A stretch of 64,000 nt of DNA from Bradyrhizobium sp. AZCC 1610 (GTDB lineage: Bacteria; Pseudomonadota; Alphaproteobacteria; Rhizobiales; Xanthobacteraceae): contig NZ_JAZHRR010000001.1 of assembly GCF_036924515.1 (NCBI RefSeq), positions 2,389,001 through 2,453,000 on the forward strand, given 5' to 3'. This document shows positions 60,964-64,000 of this stretch, piece after piece (positions within the stretch are counted from its first letter, which is position 1; each line of letters begins with the position of its first letter). The translations under genes were made by a program, and so were the position numbers. The notes under the pieces are model-generated. The model had not been told where the DNA came from. It searched no databases and saw nothing but the letters and a program-made list of their open reading frames with translations.

Positions 60964-62753
60964 CGCAGTCATTCTTTTCGCCAACAAATGCCTTGGGGGA
61001 CTCGCGCGACAGTCGCGAGGAGGTGTTTGGTGTATGGGATATCGCTGCGTTTCTCATACAGAACCTCAGGACGATCCTTGCGTTCACGGCAGCGACTGTC
61101 ACTGCTGCCGTGATCTACCTCCTGACGGCCCAGCCGATATTCATCGCCTCGACCAGTCTCATCATCGACACCACCCGCGGCGCGGAACTGTTCAACACGG
61201 TGGCAATGCCTTCCGCGATGACGTCGGACCAGTCCCGCGTCGAGAGCCAGATGGAGGTGATAAAGTCGGATCGCGTCGCCAATTCGGTGATTGGCCGGCT
61301 GAAGCTGGAGCAAAGGCCGGAGTTCGCACCGTCGCCTTCGGTCGGCGAAAGAATTCTGGCGTGGCTAACTCCGACCTCGCGGGCCTCGGCGGCGAGCGAG
61401 GCGGGCCAAGCAGACCCCGCGAACCTGCGCGAGGCTGCATCACGTTTCGCCGAAAAATTATCCATAAGACGGATTGGCCAGTCTCTTGTCATAGAAATCG
61501 CATTCTCCTCCGCCGAACCAAAAGCGGCCGCGGAGATCGCCAACGCGACGGCCGAATCCTTCATCCGCGAGATCGTTGAGGCCAAATCAAGGCTGGCGAA
61601 AGAGCAGGGTGAGTGGCTTTCCGAGCGGCTGGAGACCCTGCGGCAGCAGGCGTTCGAGGCGGCACGCAAGGTCAACAACTTCCGGTCCGTTGGTGACTCT
61701 CTGTCCAGCCAGGATGCTCGTGCAAAGCTCGAGGAGCTGGAGAGCATCGCGAGCAGCTATCGCAAGATATACGACGGCTTTCAGCATCAGTATAACGAGA
61801 CGCTGCAGCGCATCAGCTATCCAGAAGCGGACGTGCGGATCATTTCCCGGGCGTCGGCGCCGTTGGGAAAGAGCAGTCCCCGCACGTCTCTGGTTCTTGG
61901 ATTTGCCATCGTCCTCGGAGGCCTGAGTGGGACGGCTTTTGCAGCGGCGCGCGCCTCCAGCGATCACACTGTTCGCTCGCCGGCGCAGTTGAGTGCGGAT
62001 GTCGGCGTGAAACCGCTCGGTCCAATCAACGATCTTTGGGAGGCGAGCGTCTGGCGGGATTGGAAGCTTCCGTGGCGCAGCAGGAACGCTGAGACACGAG
62101 GCGTTGCGGACATCCTGGGCGGTATCGCTGGAGGTCGCCTGTCTGTTTCGACAAGGACCGATCTCCGAAGAATAAGAACGGCAGTCGCGGCGCTGACAGC
62201 AAATTCAGGAGTTATGTGCATCGGAGTGATAGCATGCTCCGACGGAGACGGGTCAACGACCGTTGCCGCGTGTCTGGCGAATGACTATGCGAAGAGTGGC
62301 GCTCGAACGCTACTTGTCGATGGGTGCGCGGATAGCCGGACGTTGAGCCAGGAACTTGCCGGAACGGCGGTTGAAGCGCAATCGAACGGGCAGCCTGAAT
62401 CCGACGCCGTGACCGAGCTTGGCGTCTTGACGCTGGCCTTATTGCCGTCCGCTAACAGCTACCTGCAGCAGGGCGAAACCGATCGGCGCCTGATCGAGCG
62501 GACGACGGAGGTGCTGAAGGAATCACGACAAAAGTTCGAACGGATCATCGTCGACCTGCCGGCATTGTTCTCATCGGATCAATGGAAGCCGCTCATTCCG
62601 TACATTGATCAGGTGATCGTTGTAACGGCCTACGGGAAGACCACGATCGACGAAGCTAAAGACGGTCTGGTCGAGTTGCACCTGGCAGGTGGGAGGGTGC
62701 TTGGCGCCGTTCTCAACCGCGTGCCGGCGATTGTCCGGAAGACCTGGTCATGA
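60960..62753 (+). CDS. Wzc/ExoP-like chain-length protein with altered Walker A
   Basis: 597 residues. A Wzz domain (two transmembrane segments near 40-60 and 315-335, coiled-coil between about 200 and 290) is followed by a BY-kinase-like ATPase domain. The Walker A reads CSDGDGSTTVA (426-436): the catalytic Lys is Ser432. The Walker A' Asp (LLVDGCAD) remains. The C terminus lacks the usual tyrosine cluster. It probably sets chain length without classical autophosphorylation. ATGA overlaps on both sides. Confidence 0.87.
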   Translation: MTQSFFSPTNALGDSRDSREEVFGVWDIAAFLIQNLRTILAFTAATVTAAVIYLLTAQPIFIASTSLIIDTTRGAELFNTVAMPSAMTSDQSRVESQMEVIKSDRVANSVIGRLKLEQRPEFAPSPSVGERILAWLTPTSRASAASEAGQADPANLREAASRFAEKLSIRRIGQSLVIEIAFSSAEPKAAAEIANATAESFIREIVEAKSRLAKEQGEWLSERLETLRQQAFEAARKVNNFRSVGDSLSSQDARAKLEELESIASSYRKIYDGFQHQYNETLQRISYPEADVRIISRASAPLGKSSPRTSLVLGFAIVLGGLSGTAFAAARASSDHTVRSPAQLSADVGVKPLGPINDLWEASVWRDWKLPWRSRNAETRGVADILGGIAGGRLSVSTRTDLRRIRTAVAALTANSGVMCIGVIACSDGDGSTTVAACLANDYAKSGARTLLVDGCADSRTLSQELAGTAVEAQSNGQPESDAVTELGVLTLALLPSANSYLQQGETDRRLIERTTEVLKESRQKFERIIVDLPALFSSDQWKPLIPYIDQVIVVTAYGKTTIDEAKDGLVELHLAGGRVLGAVLNRVPAIVRKTWS

Positions 62754-63460
62754 CGACGGCGGGACATACGGGAGGACGTGCATTGACCAGCAGCACCATT
62801 TCGGCACCTTCGGCATCTACCGTGCTTTCGGCCATTCGAAATCGTCCCCGTCTCAAGGCGGCGATGAAGAAATGTCTCACGTCGATCGGCTACGATACGA
62901 CGGACTGGGTGCGTGTGGCGATGTATCGCCACGCCTTCGAGTTCATCGAACAGCTTACGCCGGAACAACTGCGCGTGATGGAGATCTCGGCCGGTTCACA
63001 ATGGCGGAGCAGGTTTGCCTTTAAGTCGTTCACGGGGACGAGCTATCCGACATTCGATATCTGCAAGGATGTACTGACCGAGCAGTTCGATCTCGTCATC
63101 GCCGACCAGATCTTCGAGCATTTGAAATGGCCGGCACGAGCGGCGCGCAACGTCTACGCAATGGTGCGACCGGGCGGCTACTTCATCATTGCGACGCCGT
63201 TTCTCGTCCGCTATCACCCGTCGCCGATCGATTGCAACCGTTGGACGGCCGAGGGACTTTCCTACTTCCTGCAAGAGGCCGGATTTCCCGAGACCGGCAT
63301 TCAAACCTTTGCTTGGGGCAACCGGGCGTGCCTCAAGGCGAACCTGTCGGCGTGGCGCAAGCGCGGCTTCTTCGGATCGCTGCGTAATGAGCCCGACTAT
63401 CCCGTCATGGTCTGGGCGTTCGCACAGAAGCCGTTCGAGCCGGTGAGGGCGTCCGAATGA
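62750..63460 (+). CDS. class I SAM-dependent methyltransferase
   Basis: 236 residues. VMEISAGSQW is the glycine-poor equivalent of motif I, FDLVIADQIFEHLKWPARAARNVYAMVRPGGYFIIATPF spans motifs II-III, given here as about residues 119-160. Similar proteins in sugar clusters methylate hydroxyls of repeat units. About 40 N-terminal residues are low complexity. Overlaps both neighbours by ATGA. Confidence 0.85.
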   Translation: MTTAGHTGGRALTSSTISAPSASTVLSAIRNRPRLKAAMKKCLTSIGYDTTDWVRVAMYRHAFEFIEQLTPEQLRVMEISAGSQWRSRFAFKSFTGTSYPTFDICKDVLTEQFDLVIADQIFEHLKWPARAARNVYAMVRPGGYFIIATPFLVRYHPSPIDCNRWTAEGLSYFLQEAGFPETGIQTFAWGNRACLKANLSAWRKRGFFGSLRNEPDYPVMVWAFAQKPFEPVRASE

Positions 63461-64000
63461 ACCGTGCTCCCCTCGGGCTGTCTGCAAAGCGAGCGCAAAA
63501 CGCGGCGCTCCGGATTGCGGTAGGTATCGCGACGACGGGGCGTCCGCTCATTCTCCGTCGCGTGCTCGAACGCTTACGCGAGCAGACGCGCGTCCCCGAC
63601 GCGATCGTAGTCTCAGCGCCGTCGATGGCCGATGTCTCGGGGGTCAATACCGATCTGCCGGATCTTCGCTGCATTACGGGCGATCGGGGGTTGACGATAC
63701 AGCGCAATGCGATCCTCAGGGCGGTTTCGGACTTCAACGTGGTCATCTTCCTTGATGACGATTTCGTGCCCTCTCCCCGTTACCTCGAAGTTGTCGAACA
63801 GGTCTTCCAGGACGCACCCGACGTCGTTGTCGGCACGGGCCGCGTCGTCGCCGACGGAATTCTTGGTCCCGGGCTGGACGTCGACGATGCGCTGAATATG
63901 CTCCGTGATGACGGCTCGGCCGCCGCATCGACACGAGAGATTGTGGACGTTTACAACGCATATGGCTGCAACATGGCCATCCGTCTCGACGCCGTGCGGG
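63457..64000 (+). CDS. glycosyltransferase family 2, 3' end beyond the window
   Basis: The ATG overlaps the methyltransferase stop (ATGA). 181 residues are visible. The GT-A fold starts at IAVGIATTGRPLILRRVLERL and carries the DxD motif in VIFLDDDFVPSP. YGCNMAIRLDAVR follows just before the window ends. The gene is cut by the window edge, not broken. Confidence 0.85.
   Translation, partial: MNRAPLGLSAKRAQNAALRIAVGIATTGRPLILRRVLERLREQTRVPDAIVVSAPSMADVSGVNTDLPDLRCITGDRGLTIQRNAILRAVSDFNVVIFLDDDFVPSPRYLEVVEQVFQDAPDVVVGTGRVVADGILGPGLDVDDALNMLRDDGSAAASTREIVDVYNAYGCNMAIRLDAVR

Noticed and set aside
1..64000. CRISPR array or restriction-modification system
   Set aside because: No regularly spaced direct repeats with unique spacers and no cas, methylase or endonuclease genes seen. 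The HerA-like ATPase lacks a NurA or Sir2 partner, so I do not call a defence system.

Overview
The window reads as chromosomal DNA of an alphaproteobacterium of the Bradyrhizobium group. GC is high, coding density is moderate and gene order is mosaic. Three things point there: a very-long-chain fatty acid (VLCFA) lipid A cluster (acpXL to lpxXL), two families of short dispersed inverted repeats of the kind I recall from Bradyrhizobium, and a large set of ABC-type scavenging and aromatic catabolism genes. The species assignment is inference; no rRNA or housekeeping marker is present.

Layout. (1) 0-13 kb, accessory: two small exported or membrane proteins, a haloperoxidase-like secreted protein, two beta-lactamase-fold serine hydrolases, a complete five-gene peptide/nickel-type ABC transporter and a GNAT acetyltransferase. 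A broken copy of the 5' part of that same GNAT gene lies about 10.9 kb upstream in the same orientation, so this block is flanked by a direct duplication. (2) 13-16 kb: rhodanese, aminotransferase, polyamine-type binding protein and a 37-residue membrane microprotein between two REP-like elements. (3) 16-20.5 kb, minus strand: acpXL-fabZ-fabF2-fabF1-lpxXL, making and attaching the VLCFA of lipid A. (4) 20.5-31 kb: GyrI-like, SUKH-like, alpha/beta hydrolase, HerA-like ATPase, GGDEF-EAL protein and MFS transporter, with dispersed repeats and a strongly folded non-coding element near 23.9 kb.

(5) 31-38.3 kb: a TetR-controlled aromatic acid catabolic operon. LigI-like lactonase, TctC-type binding protein, GalB-like hydratase, LigK-like aldolase, a 4,5-dihydroxyphthalate decarboxylase-like protein, a VOC extradiol dioxygenase and a cytochrome P450. 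The three lower-pathway enzymes would take 2-pyrone-4,6-dicarboxylate to pyruvate plus oxaloacetate. A perfect 20-bp palindrome upstream of the TetR gene is the likely operator. tRNA-Gln(CUG) follows.

(6) 39-50.8 kb: a sulfur-flavoured block that I consider the best candidate for an undescribed system. It has a SulP permease, an ABC transporter whose binding protein carries a NosL-like C-terminal domain, a Crp/Fnr regulator, a DUF971 protein, a YeiH-type exporter, a ferredoxin-NADP reductase, an adenylylsulfate-reductase-like flavoprotein with its two-cluster ferredoxin, and a HEAT-repeat protein. No sulfate adenylyltransferase or Qmo genes are seen. The block ends in a truncated FdxA gene. 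(7) 50.8-53.5 kb is a decayed zone, including a FAD oxidoreductase broken by a single amber codon. (8) 53.5-64 kb: an exopolysaccharide locus with a GH16-RTX glycanase, ExoY-like initiating transferase, glycosyltransferases, pyruvyl transferase, Wzy-like polymerase, Wzc-like protein with an altered Walker A, methyltransferase and a GT2 gene running off the end. Most downstream genes are joined by ATGA overlaps.
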